From: Candidatus Poribacteria bacterium
Lineage (GTDB): Bacteria; Poribacteria; WGA-4E; WGA-3G
DNA: 64,000 nucleotides
Assembly (NCBI GenBank): GCA_958295945.1
Contig: OY282386.1
Span: 620,001 to 684,000, forward strand
Direction: 5' to 3'
Positions within the stretch are counted from its first letter, which is position 1. The number at the start of each line of letters is the position of its first letter. Shown here piece by piece: positions 26,931 to 34,997 of this stretch. The translations under genes were made by a program, and so were the position numbers. The notes beneath the pieces are model-generated. The model had not been told where the DNA came from and did not search any database. It saw only the letters and a program-made list of their open reading frames with translations.

Positions 26931-28019
26931 ATGAAAAAAATTGTAAAAAGAATACTGATAGGTGTTGGAATCATTGCCGTTGTGATTGCAATTGCAGCTG
27001 GCTATATGTTTTGGAAGATGGGACAACCTATATATACTTTCGGTTCAGTAAGTAGTACTGAAAACCTACGCAGTCCGTTAGAACCCCCAGAGCAGTTGGA
27101 TCCTACATCTTGGCGCGTGGAGTCTGATATCACACTTCATTATGATGTCTATGGAAAGGGCAGACCCGTCATCATCGTTCACGGAGGTCCGGGAATACCA
27201 TATGCAAAGGCTTGGAAAGGATTAGAATCGTTAGAAGAACAATACGCATTCTACTATTATCATCAAAGAGGAGCAGGTGACTCTAGCCGTCCAATTGATA
27301 GATTTGAATCAAAAAACTATCCTAAAAATGTTACTAAGCTTGAACAGACACTTGGTATAGGCGCACAAATTGCAGATATTGAACGTATTCGTCGTATACT
27401 TAGTGAAGATAAACTACTGCTGATTGGACATTCGTTTGGTGGATTTATTGCCGCACTTTATGCAGCAGAATTTCCCATGAGGGTTGAGAAATTAGTACTT
27501 GTTGCACCTGCAGGAGTGTTAACACCACCACAGAAAGGTAACAATTTCTTTGATGCAGTACGTGCAAAACTACCGGTAGATGATCATGCAAAATATGATA
27601 CTCTCATGAAGGAATACTTCAATTTTGGGAACATCTTTTCAAAAACGGAAAGCGATCTTGCAGATTTACATACACAAGTCGGACACTACCTCTTGAAGGG
27701 AATGGGATATGATATGACACAGATGGATACACCACCAACACCAGGCGGATGGAGCACATTTGCTGTCTACTTCAGCACGGGTAGATCGCCGGACTATCGT
27801 GATGCAGTAGGACATATCACTGCACCGACCCTAATAATCCACGGTGAAGACGACGATATTGCACTGAACGGAAGTCAACAATACGAAGAATTCATTCCAA
27901 ATTCAAAGTTTGTCTTCATCGGTTGTTCTAACAAATCAACTATATCTGGACACTTTATATTTGATGATTGTCCAGATCAGTTCGCTGCAGCCGTCATGAG
28001 TTTCTTGACTGACCAATAA
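26931..28019 (+). CDS. Membrane-anchored alpha/beta hydrolase (proline iminopeptidase-like)
   Basis: 362 residues. An N-terminal anchor (about 7-30) precedes an alpha/beta hydrolase domain. The oxyanion region is VIIVHGGPGIPY, then DQRGAGDS-like YYHQRGAGDSSRP, and the nucleophile elbow GHSFGG. The acid lies in HGEDDDI and the His near the end in ISGHFIF. Similar enzymes cleave N-terminal proline or small esters; the substrate is unknown. The start at 26931 begins the hydrophobic anchor and follows the dapA terminator. Its 3' end overlaps the convergent patatin gene by 26 bp. Confidence 0.85.
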   Translation: MKKIVKRILIGVGIIAVVIAIAAGYMFWKMGQPIYTFGSVSSTENLRSPLEPPEQLDPTSWRVESDITLHYDVYGKGRPVIIVHGGPGIPYAKAWKGLESLEEQYAFYYYHQRGAGDSSRPIDRFESKNYPKNVTKLEQTLGIGAQIADIERIRRILSEDKLLLIGHSFGGFIAALYAAEFPMRVEKLVLVAPAGVLTPPQKGNNFFDAVRAKLPVDDHAKYDTLMKEYFNFGNIFSKTESDLADLHTQVGHYLLKGMGYDMTQMDTPPTPGGWSTFAVYFSTGRSPDYRDAVGHITAPTLIIHGEDDDIALNGSQQYEEFIPNSKFVFIGCSNKSTISGHFIFDDCPDQFAAAVMSFLTDQ

Positions 28020-28914
28020 ACTCAGCAATATCTGATTTATGTGTTTTAAAATCTCTTTCTGCTAAAGACTTCAGATTATCTGACTGGAGAACGGTGTCAA
28101 TATCCCAATAGGTTATTTTCGGGTCAATACGTAAGTAATTCTCATTGAGTAATTGACCAACCAATTTTGCCGATGCTTGAGATTGTAATGTCATTACGAA
28201 AGAAACTAACTTTGTTCCACCCCATCCTGAAACGAAACCCCATCCACGTTTCTTTCTGTACATTGAAATTGAATGTCCTGCTCCTATTGACAATATCTTA
28301 ATCTGTGTTGGTTCTTTCTCAAATAATGTGATTGCTTCCGTATATGCAGCAATAGAAGGATTATTTGCCCACAAACCTCCATCAGATAACATAAGATTAT
28401 TTATGTTTTTTGGAGCAAAAAAAGTAGGTGCGGCACACGAAGCCACAATCGCATCAAGCAGACATACCTCACCATCTGAATATTCAGTTTCACACAGTTT
28501 CTCACAGTATCTTGATCTGAAAATGTGGGACTCACTTGTTGTTATCTCAGAACAAGTGATCATAAGTGGTGTTGTAATATCTGATAATGGTGTTGCGGGG
28601 ATATGGTGTGCGATTATCTCTGCAAGTTTTTCATTTGAATACTTGCTGAAAAATATAGGATTGCGATACCACTTTTTACGGAAAATATCTGGTGCCTCAG
28701 ATTCAAAGAGTTCAACAATTTCGGTCATTGGAATATCAGAAACGGCAGCACCAGCAATGATTGACCCAGTACTTGTTCCTGCGATGAGATCAAAGCAGTC
28801 TTTGATACGCACATTGTATGTTTCTTCAACTTTTGCAAGGAGTTGTGCAGAATATATACCGCGTGTGCCGCCGCCATCTAAGGCAAGGATGTGTAGGGTG
28901 TCTTGATTTTCCAT
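27994..28914 (-). CDS. Patatin-like phospholipase
   Basis: 306 residues. Glycine-rich oxyanion loop DGGGTRGI (13-20), nucleophile elbow GTSTG with Ser48, and catalytic Asp178 in SDGGLWANN. All catalytic elements of the patatin family are present, so it should hydrolyse membrane phospholipids or acyl esters. No signal peptide, hence cytoplasmic. It begins 5 bp after the stop of the DUF4268 gene and is probably translated from the same transcript. Cytoplasmic patatins serve as membrane-damaging effectors in CBASS (CapV), but no nucleotide cyclase is nearby. Confidence 0.93.
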   Translation of the reverse strand: MENQDTLHILALDGGGTRGIYSAQLLAKVEETYNVRIKDCFDLIAGTSTGSIIAGAAVSDIPMTEIVELFESEAPDIFRKKWYRNPIFFSKYSNEKLAEIIAHHIPATPLSDITTPLMITCSEITTSESHIFRSRYCEKLCETEYSDGEVCLLDAIVASCAAPTFFAPKNINNLMLSDGGLWANNPSIAAYTEAITLFEKEPTQIKILSIGAGHSISMYRKKRGWGFVSGWGGTKLVSFVMTLQSQASAKLVGQLLNENYLRIDPKITYWDIDTVLQSDNLKSLAERDFKTHKSDIAEFIGQSRNS

Positions 28915-28919
28915 TGAGA

Positions 28920-29927
28920 TTATTCGTCATATTCGTTTTCTGGTGGTTCCCAGTCTTCGGCAATGAGTTCTTTGATTCGAGGACGGAAGACTTTATCAAA
29001 CAATTCTAATTTCAATGCTAACCATTCATGCTGGTTGTTCCAATCTGTTTCATTCGTTGGGTCAGTGTTACTCTTGTGTATAGAGACCCGACTACTTTTT
29101 TTTTCAGGGAGTTCATGCCATTCAAGTGGTTCGTCAAATGCATTCTCAATTTCATTTTGTTGTTGCTTTAACAAGTTGAAGTGTTCTTTAGCATTATCAC
29201 CTTTTATATAAAGTCGAATCCCAATTTCTTGCTTTTGTCTACCTAACCACGGATCCATGGTGAAGCCAGCCCTTCCAATTGAAAAAATCAAGAAACTTTC
29301 CGGACTTGGACTTGGAAATTGCAATTGAATATTTTTGTCTTTCATATAATCCCGCAGCTCTGTCCAGTATATAATATTAAGCTTTTTTCTTTCGGGTAGA
29401 TCTTTGACTATTTCCCGTTGAGTATCCTTACTCACTTCGCGCTGCCAATTATTTGGGCTAGAAACAACTTCAAATTGTGGTGCTCGATCAGAATTGCCGA
29501 TTTGATAAACTTTAATTTCTATTCCAAAAAAGCGTATGCCTTTATCTGCTGCAATCTCATTCAGACGGTCAAGCGCAGCACGATGCTCATCACGGAACTT
29601 CCGCGCGATCCAGATAATTGTGTAAGCATTCAATCCCACTGCGTATGTAAGTATCTGACCTAGATGTTTATGGTCCGTTTCCTCTAATTGATTTTCGATC
29701 AAAACTCGCATTTCATTTTCTGGATTTTCAGGGTCCCTACACAGGATATCTGCTTGGAAATCTCCAACGCGTATTTCTTTTGCTTCAAATTCAAGATTTA
29801 TTCCCAGGGTTTCACTGAGAACGGATAGATTCTCCTCCTTAGCCAACCACGGTGTGAAATCTTGTGCCTCGTCGGTCCATACTTTACGGAGTTCAACTGC
29901 TTCAAGTCTCGAAAGTTCTATACTCAT
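28920..29927 (-). CDS. DUF4268 protein with PD-(D/E)XK nuclease-like N-terminal domain
   Basis: 335 residues with AGGAGA ahead of the ATG. The N-terminal part reads VGDFQADILCRDP, then MRVLIENQLEETDHKHLGQILTYA: Asp60 followed by Glu78-x-Gln80 fits a PD-(D/E)XK core with an E-x-Q variant. The rest matches the DUF4268 type (about 215-320). Related proteins are often found among defence genes; biochemical function is not established to my knowledge. It is the first gene of a two-gene unit with the patatin. Confidence 0.85.
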   Translation of the reverse strand: MSIELSRLEAVELRKVWTDEAQDFTPWLAKEENLSVLSETLGINLEFEAKEIRVGDFQADILCRDPENPENEMRVLIENQLEETDHKHLGQILTYAVGLNAYTIIWIARKFRDEHRAALDRLNEIAADKGIRFFGIEIKVYQIGNSDRAPQFEVVSSPNNWQREVSKDTQREIVKDLPERKKLNIIYWTELRDYMKDKNIQLQFPSPSPESFLIFSIGRAGFTMDPWLGRQKQEIGIRLYIKGDNAKEHFNLLKQQQNEIENAFDEPLEWHELPEKKSSRVSIHKSNTDPTNETDWNNQHEWLALKLELFDKVFRPRIKELIAEDWEPPENEYDE

Positions 29928-30318
29928 TAATTTTCTCCTTATTTTTTCCTTGTTTTTATGTTCTAATCAAGATACCACATCACTTCAGCCAAATCAACTG
30001 AATTCCTTAATGAGACCGTATGTTTGAACATACATGTTAGACACACTCCCCATGCTAAAGCGTGGGATTCTGGTATCGCAAGAAACAACCTATTTGCATA
30101 AGTCTTACATCTCCTCCTCCATAGATGAATACCCACCTAATGCATGTAATGGTAACATAGGATTAGCGATTGTCAAATATTTTGGATTGGTGTTTTGACT
30201 TTTAAACTTGCATTATTTAATAAAATACTTATACTGATATACAGTCCTAAAACCAAATGTTAAAGTTTAATTTCTGTTGATTTCCATTGAGTTCTAATTG
30301 AATTTTAGTTGTTTCTAA
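29928..30318. other. Gap upstream of the membrane protein
   Basis: Contains a GCTAAAGC hairpin (30050-30067), a small GTATGTT/AACATAC hairpin near 30029, and a second candidate promoter TTGCAT-N16-TATACT (30208-30235). No gene is supported. Confidence 0.5.
30050..30067. repeat. Hairpin with GCTAAAGC loop
   Basis: CCCATGC TAAA GCGTGGG stem-loop. Hairpins built around GCTAAAGC recur at 33144-33163 and 36706-36726 and resemble the subterminal hairpins of IS200/IS605-type elements; no transposase gene is next to it. Confidence 0.5.
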
Positions 30319-30347
30319 TTGACTTCAACTATCCAAATTTGTATAAT
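30319..30347 (+). promoter_or_regulatory. Consensus-like sigma-70 promoter
   Basis: TTGACT (30319-30324), 17-bp spacer, TATAAT (30342-30347). It leads into an ATG at 30383 that has AGGAA upstream. Confidence 0.7.
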
Positions 30348-30426
30348 AAATATATAGAATTAAGTTAGAAATGAGGAATTCGATGGAATCTAACCAAAAT
30401 ATATAAGTGGAATTTCAGATACATCG

Positions 30427-31002
30427 TTGCCTAAACCTGAAATTCCGCAGAATCGCCAAAGTATCGCTGAGGTGACTTTTGAAACTTTAAGAGTTGCATT
30501 AGTATTAACAATTATATATTGCTATATAGACATTAAATACTTTAAAACTCATTTAAAAGAAGTTTTTATACGCTTAGGATCATTAGAACCATTATGTCTA
30601 TTAATATCATTTATATTAATAGAATTAAAAGATAGATCCCTAATAGTCTTAAAATCATTAGGAATCAAAGTAAGGAGATATTGGAGTATGTTAGGTAGAA
30701 TTTTGCGTAGACAGAAAGAAGTAGAACTGAAACGAGAACTCAGGTTGATGAAAATAAGAGAAAAAGAATGGGAGATGATAATAGAAAGTCTAAACATTCT
30801 TCCATCTGACACTGCATTAGATATAGATAAAGCTGATATAGATGAAAATACTGATATAGATGAAAATACTGATATAGATGAAAATACTGATATAGATGAA
30901 AATACTGATATAGATGAAAATACTGATATAGATGAAAATACTGATATAGATGAAAATACTGATATAGATGAAAATACTGAAAAAAACAGTAACAGTGAAT
31001 AA
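30427..31002 (+). CDS. Small membrane protein with eight DIDENT repeats; 5' end frameshifted
   Basis: At least 191 residues; no family recognised. Two hydrophobic segments (about 22-40 and 52-68), a charged amphipathic stretch, then eight exact copies of Asp-Ile-Asp-Glu-Asn-Thr and a short Ser/Asn tail. The frame opens at TTG 30427, but a consensus promoter and a Shine-Dalgarno point to ATG 30383, whose frame stops after seven codons at TAA. Removing one TA from the TATATA at 30400-30405 would join them as MESNQNISGISD. This looks like a switched-off or damaged 5' end. The gene ends next to an IS insertion. Confidence 0.6.
   Translation: MPKPEIPQNRQSIAEVTFETLRVALVLTIIYCYIDIKYFKTHLKEVFIRLGSLEPLCLLISFILIELKDRSLIVLKSLGIKVRRYWSMLGRILRRQKEVELKRELRLMKIREKEWEMIIESLNILPSDTALDIDKADIDENTDIDENTDIDENTDIDENTDIDENTDIDENTDIDENTDIDENTEKNSNSE
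30835..30978 (+). repeat. Eight perfect 18-bp tandem repeats (coding)
   Basis: GATATAGATGAAAATACT repeated eight times without a mismatch inside the membrane protein gene. Each unit encodes DIDENT, so copy-number change keeps the frame. Confidence 0.97.
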
Positions 31003-31013
31003 TTTATTTATTT

Positions 31014-32145
31014 GAGGGGTGTGCATAAATATTGATAACAAAATAGTCCTTTTCACTCCGTTTATTGAAATAATGTTTTCATTCTTGATACCTCTCTGTG
31101 AGGTCTGTTCCATATTGAGTTGACCAACATTGCTATTTGTAGCAAGACGATTGCCAACATCAGAAAGGTTCTCACATTTTCAAGACGAGATATTGGCAGT
31201 TGTTTCTGATTGTTCTTTGTTCCTGTCAGATCGGTCAACAGATTGAAAACCGGTTCAATCGCAGTTTTGCGTTGTTTTTGATAAGTTTCAAGCTGCGGTG
31301 ATGTTTCAATCGCTTTTAGATAAGCTACCTTTTCAGTAGCTTTAGCACCTGTTATTGGTGTCAAAAGGAAAAGTCCATCTTTTGCAAGTGTCTGAGTGCG
31401 AGTAAAGTCGGTATAGCCAGCATCCGCAACGACATATTGGATATTTCTCGATAGCAGTGCGTCAGTCCTTTGATCAAGTCCTGTTTTTTCGCTTACAGAA
31501 GCGGTCCAAACATTTGCGAACATCGGAAAACCTTTCGCTGTTGTTGTCAGATGCAGTCCATACCCATAAACCCATCCACGATACTTGCTTGTTGACCAAC
31601 TTGCATCGGTATCAAGGTTGCGCAAACCTTCGGGAATGTGATTTTCTTTTCGGTCTTTTTGATGCCACACACTGCCTTCTGCTTTATAGAGGCTTTTGTC
31701 AACAAAGACAACATCTCGAGGCGTATCGGTGTCTAATGCGGCACCTAAGTCACCGAGATAGTCAACGAACTGCTCAATCCTGGGTGCAAGTTGTTTATAG
31801 CGACGGGATAAAGTTGTCCGATCCGGAATGCTTTTGAACTTGAGTTTTTTTACCCAGGCTGGATGTTCACAAAGAAAAGCGTGCTGTGCTTTAAACCGAT
31901 TTATGCCTCTCATCAGCATAATCGCAAAAAAGATAATCAGTGAACTATCAGGATGCACTTTAGGTCTTCCTTTCGGTTTGGATTGATTGGCGTTGATAGA
32001 CTTTTCAAAATCTTTGTAGCGTTTAGAGAAAAATGTGATATAATATCTTTGGTCAGGATAACTCATGGTTAATACTCCTTTTAGATTATTCTTTTAATAA
32101 GAGTTTAACCTATATCCTGACTAAATTCAATTATGCACACCCCTC
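31014..32145. mobile_element. Complete insertion sequence with TIRs and 8-bp target duplication
   Basis: Ends are GAGGGGTGTGCATAA (31014-31028) and TTATGCACACCCCTC (32131-32145). ATTTATTT flanks both sides (31006-31013 and 32146-32153). It contains one DDE transposase gene on the minus strand. It landed at the junction between two convergent genes and supplies part of the stop codon of the GIY-YIG gene. The element at 54536-54730 has the same ends. Confidence 0.93.
31062..32066 (-). CDS. DDE transposase (IS4/IS5-like)
   Basis: 334 residues. GRPKVHPDSSLIIFFAIML near the N-terminus, then VFVDKSLYK (first Asp), VVADAGYTDF (second Asp) and EPVFNLLTDL (Glu): the DDE catalytic set of IS4/IS5-type transposases. 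The N-terminal helices would bind the TIR. Length and intact motifs suggest the element is functional. The 8-10-bp target duplications at its family members fit IS4-like better than classical IS5, but the group is not certain. Confidence 0.88.
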   Translation of the reverse strand: MSYPDQRYYITFFSKRYKDFEKSINANQSKPKGRPKVHPDSSLIIFFAIMLMRGINRFKAQHAFLCEHPAWVKKLKFKSIPDRTTLSRRYKQLAPRIEQFVDYLGDLGAALDTDTPRDVVFVDKSLYKAEGSVWHQKDRKENHIPEGLRNLDTDASWSTSKYRGWVYGYGLHLTTTAKGFPMFANVWTASVSEKTGLDQRTDALLSRNIQYVVADAGYTDFTRTQTLAKDGLFLLTPITGAKATEKVAYLKAIETSPQLETYQKQRKTAIEPVFNLLTDLTGTKNNQKQLPISRLENVRTFLMLAIVLLQIAMLVNSIWNRPHREVSRMKTLFQ

Positions 32146-32491
32146 ATTTATTTAGTGGTGGATGAAATCTATCTATTAAATCATTTTCGATTACAGATAT
32201 TATCGACTCATTTGCTGGCGACTCATTTGCTGGATATACGGAAATCGCATTCATGCCCATTTGAATAGCAAATTTCCATTTTTCATGTGTATCTTTCACT
32301 CTACCACTAATAGATGTGGCTTTACCAACATATAATACTTTATGACTTCCTGATCCATCATTTTTCTTTGTCCGATTGGAAAGTATATATACTCCTGCAG
32401 TCCTGGGAAGTTTACTTCCAACAGAATATACATCAAATGTGTACTCACGATTAGAGTATCCTTTAATATTCCATTCGGCTATTATATCCAT
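32144..32491 (-). CDS. Small GIY-YIG nuclease-like protein
   Basis: 115 residues; ATG at 32491 follows GAGGG. TAGVYILSNR (GIY at 33-35), KVLYVGKATS (YIG at 54-56), Arg64, Glu102 in IENDLID and Asn114 in PPLNK cover the catalytic set of the GIY-YIG fold. Gly is Val-Tyr here (GVY), acceptable for the family. A duplicated PANES pair sits near 88-96. The stop codon TGA uses two bases of the adjacent IS; before insertion the target would have read TAA at the same place, so the protein is unchanged. It starts one base after the upstream 140-codon gene, so the two are coupled. Confidence 0.8.
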   Translation of the reverse strand: MDIIAEWNIKGYSNREYTFDVYSVGSKLPRTAGVYILSNRTKKNDGSGSHKVLYVGKATSISGRVKDTHEKWKFAIQMGMNAISVYPANESPANESIISVIENDLIDRFHPPLNK

Positions 32492-32492
32492 T

Positions 32493-32915
32493 TCAACCCT
32501 CTTTATTATTTTGTATTTTATCATATATTTCTGAAGCTTCTTCAATGTTGAAATATGTTTTAACATTTTCCAAGTCGAAAAGTTTAGATCCATACATAAT
32601 TGCCTCACTAATTTCATCAAGCAGTGGAATGAGTGCCCCATCAACTATTTGATTATCTGACTCCGATCGAGCTAAAATAGTAAAACTATCCCAATATGAT
32701 TGTGGAATTTCTGCATGATCCTTAATTGTGTTAATTTCTGAAATATCAATTATATTGCAAGGCGGATTTGAAATATCATGAATTAATACAAGTGCAACTG
32801 TAAAAAATCTTGTATTCTGCTGACTTGGCACTTGCGGTAGTCTTATTATATCTAAAGCTTTTCCATGCAAACTCACAATACGGTTAGATTCACCACGTTT
32901 AAGTCTTATGAACAT
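32493..32915 (-). CDS. Uncharacterised protein coupled to a GIY-YIG nuclease
   Basis: 140 residues, not recognised. Good signals surround it: GGGAGA before the ATG, a near-perfect promoter and a 32-bp palindrome over the -10. The protein is soluble, mixed alpha/beta, begins MFIRLKRGESNRIVSL and ends with a helical segment. Being first in an autoregulated-looking two-gene operon with a nuclease, it could be an inhibitor, specificity or repressor subunit; that is inference from context only. Confidence 0.7.
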   Translation of the reverse strand: MFIRLKRGESNRIVSLHGKALDIIRLPQVPSQQNTRFFTVALVLIHDISNPPCNIIDISEINTIKDHAEIPQSYWDSFTILARSESDNQIVDGALIPLLDEISEAIMYGSKLFDLENVKTYFNIEEASEIYDKIQNNKEG

Positions 32916-32929
32916 TTCAATCTCCCTCG

Positions 32930-32961
32930 TATGATATAATCAATGAATTGATTATATCATA
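32930..32961. promoter_or_regulatory. Perfect 32-bp palindromic operator
   Basis: TATGATATAATCAAT and ATTGATTATATCATA form perfect 15-bp arms around a 2-bp centre. The dyad covers the -10 box and start site of the minus-strand promoter, the usual place for an autorepressor. Confidence 0.8.
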
Positions 32962-32979
32962 GCAAACATTTTTAGTCAA
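32951..32979 (-). promoter_or_regulatory. Consensus sigma-70 promoter for the GIY-YIG operon
   Basis: Minus strand TTGACT (32979-32974), 17-bp spacer, TATAAT (32956-32951). Confidence 0.8.
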
Positions 32980-33307
32980 GAATCTTTTTTGACTAATATT
33001 ACCCCTGCAAAAAACGGATCGTCTACACCATTTCACCGCTTGACTTTTTCCAAAGAAAGCAGGAACATTAAGAAATGGGATTTTGGCGGGATGTGTAATC
33101 ATATGCCAACTTGCTCTGTCCAAAGCCTGCGGGGCAACTACATCGTGATGCTAAAGCATCCCGTTTTGTTGCTCAAGAAAGATAAAACGAGGATTCCAAA
33201 AATGCTATAGTAAAACAGTACTTTTTGCTTTTCTGCTTTTCATAGCAGCACAGAATTCCTTGACATAATTTTACTATCTGAATATAATCTATTTAGATAG
33301 TAACAGA
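32980..33307. other. Gap between the GIY-YIG operon and the second IS
   Basis: No gene is supported. A GATGC TAAA GCATC hairpin (33144-33163) of the GCTAAAGC class is present. The last seven bases (TAACAGA, 33301-33307) are the left target duplication of the IS. Confidence 0.5.
33144..33163. repeat. Hairpin with GCTAAAGC loop
   Basis: GATGC TAAA GCATC with short flanking CG pairs. Same core as 30050-30067 and 36706-36726. Confidence 0.45.
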
Positions 33308-34762
33308 CAATACCTTCGCCAAAAAAATTGTTGAATAAATTGGGCAAATGTCCTAAAGTTATGCAAATATATTAATAAAATAACTTTGAAAGGACAATTG
33401 CCCATGCAAGTAATTATAGCACTTTTTGCAGTTTTTGCACCACATATATCTGCAACGACAGGACGCCAATTATCATGTGTTGTCCTCGCAGTGCTTGCGA
33501 TGACAGGACGGGTCACCATGTTAAATATCTCTCGTTGGACATCAAAAGGCGGTAGCTACCGCACACTTCAACGCTTTTTCAACACGGTGCTGCCTTGGCC
33601 GACCCTCTTCTGGGTGTTTTTTCGCACACACCTGCTTGATCGTGAAAGCGAATATATCATCGTAGGAGACGAAACAATCAAGCCCAAAACGGGTTCAAAG
33701 ACTTTTGGTTTAGACCGTTTCTTTTCTTCAACACATGGCAAAACGATCCCAAGTTTGTCATTCTTAGCCGTGTCCTTAGTGAGTGTCAATGAACGGCGTT
33801 CTTATCCAATGGCTATAGAACAAATCGTCCGAGATGACACATCATCGACTTCAGCTGCCAAACAAGATGCTACCCCAAAGGACCCCTTGAAACGCCCGCG
33901 TGGACGCCCAAAAGGGAGCAAAAACCGAGATAAAACCGATGTCGTGATTATCGGTGTTTTGAAACAACTTCAAATTATGATCAAAACGCTACTGTCAAAA
34001 GTCGGCGGTGCGATCCAACTCCGGTATTTAGTGCTTGATGGATATTTTGGACATAATAACGGAGGACAAATGACAAGACAATGTGATCTCCATCTCATCT
34101 CAAAACTTCGCTCGGATGCCGCACTGTTTTGGCAACCGACAGACGAAAAAGAAGGCCCCGGACACCCACGGCTCTACGGGGAAAGGTTCAACCCACAACA
34201 GATTGATCCGAAATATCGCATCTCTATCCAAACCGATGGAAATATCAGAACCGACATATATCAAGGACACCTGCGAAACCAAAAGTTCCCAGAACTTCTA
34301 AACGTCGTTTGCCTCCTCAAGACAAACTTGAAAACAAAAAAGCAATCACACATCCTATTGTTTAGTTCTGATTTAGCATTAGACGCAGAAAAGATGATTG
34401 ACTATTATTCCCTTCGTTTCCAAATCGAGTTCAACTTCCGGGATGCGAAACAATATTGGGGATTGCAAGATGCTATGAATGTCAACAAAGAACCCGTGAA
34501 CACTGCAGCAAATCTATCAATGTTTATGATCCATGTCAGTGCGAAACTCATGGAAAAGGACAGATGTCAGAATCCCGAATATAGTGTATTAGATCTCAAA
34601 TCGCGCTACCGAGGGCTGAAATATGTGCATGAAACATTAAAAATGCTTCCGCAAAAACCTGAACCAATTGTTATTCAGAAAATCACTGAACATCTGGGTT
34701 CAATCGGTGCTATTCATCACACACAACCCAATCTTAACCCAGGATAATTGGCGAAGGTATTG
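33308..34762. mobile_element. Complete insertion sequence, 1455 bp, 7-bp target duplication
   Basis: Perfect 15-bp ends CAATACCTTCGCCAA (33308-33322) and TTGGCGAAGGTATTG (34748-34762), flanked by TAACAGA on both sides (33301-33307 and 34763-34769). One transposase gene fills it. It is unrelated in ends and transposase to the IS at 31014. Confidence 0.95.
33404..34747 (+). CDS. DDE superfamily transposase
   Basis: About 447 residues from the ATG at 33404 with AAAGGA upstream; a TTG at 33386 is in frame. YIIVGDETIKPKTGSKTFGLDRFFSSTHGK carries the first catalytic Asp, YLVLDGYFGHNNG the second, and YYSLRFQIEFNFRDAKQYWGL the Glu of a transposase_11-like DDE domain. A basic RGRPKGSKNRDK segment lies in the middle. 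The stop codon lies directly before the right TIR. It appears intact. Confidence 0.9.
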   Translation: MQVIIALFAVFAPHISATTGRQLSCVVLAVLAMTGRVTMLNISRWTSKGGSYRTLQRFFNTVLPWPTLFWVFFRTHLLDRESEYIIVGDETIKPKTGSKTFGLDRFFSSTHGKTIPSLSFLAVSLVSVNERRSYPMAIEQIVRDDTSSTSAAKQDATPKDPLKRPRGRPKGSKNRDKTDVVIIGVLKQLQIMIKTLLSKVGGAIQLRYLVLDGYFGHNNGGQMTRQCDLHLISKLRSDAALFWQPTDEKEGPGHPRLYGERFNPQQIDPKYRISIQTDGNIRTDIYQGHLRNQKFPELLNVVCLLKTNLKTKKQSHILLFSSDLALDAEKMIDYYSLRFQIEFNFRDAKQYWGLQDAMNVNKEPVNTAANLSMFMIHVSAKLMEKDRCQNPEYSVLDLKSRYRGLKYVHETLKMLPQKPEPIVIQKITEHLGSIGAIHHTQPNLNPG

Positions 34763-34843
34763 TAACAGATTGATGAATTTTCTATTCACCTATATCATTT
34801 GAATACTTGCAAAACGCAGAAAAACCCTAACAACGAGGCAAAA

Positions 34844-34996
34844 ATGTTAATTACAGTTGAGTCTACAATTGATGAACAGGGAAATGTGAAATTGCTTGAA
34901 CCAATTCAGTTGTCAAAACCTGAACGTGCATTTGTGATTATTTTCAACGAGGAACATACAATTTCCGAAACAGCCTTATTAAGCGAAACGGTATAA
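34844..34996 (+). CDS. Short antitoxin-like protein, probably truncated
   Basis: 50 residues from the ATG at 34844 with GAGG upstream. MLITVESTIDEQGNVKLLEPIQL resembles the beta-stranded N-terminus of small antitoxins paired with PIN or RelE toxins, which usually continue past the ALLSE segment with a toxin-binding tail. Here the frame stops right after ETALLSETV and no toxin follows; a sulfatase begins two bases later. The nearby IS insertion may have accompanied loss of the rest. Confidence 0.5.
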   Translation: MLITVESTIDEQGNVKLLEPIQLSKPERAFVIIFNEEHTISETALLSETV

Positions 34997-34997
34997 T

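Noticed and set aside
27994-28914. Patatin as part of a CBASS system
   Set aside because: Catalytic residues fit CapV-like effectors, but no nucleotide cyclase, Cap2/Cap3 or sensor gene is adjacent.
30835-30978. Possible CRISPR-like array
   Set aside because: The eight 18-bp units are contiguous, without spacers, and lie in a coding frame. The same applies to the five 24-bp units at 56303-56422.
30817-31113. Minus-strand frame of repeated Ile/Ser/Phe/Tyr opposite the DIDENT repeats
   Set aside because: It is the antisense reading of the 18-bp tandem repeat and runs into the IS.
34992-34997. TATAAT just before the first sulfatase as a promoter
   Set aside because: It abuts the ATG, so transcription would start inside the gene; no -35 at suitable distance.
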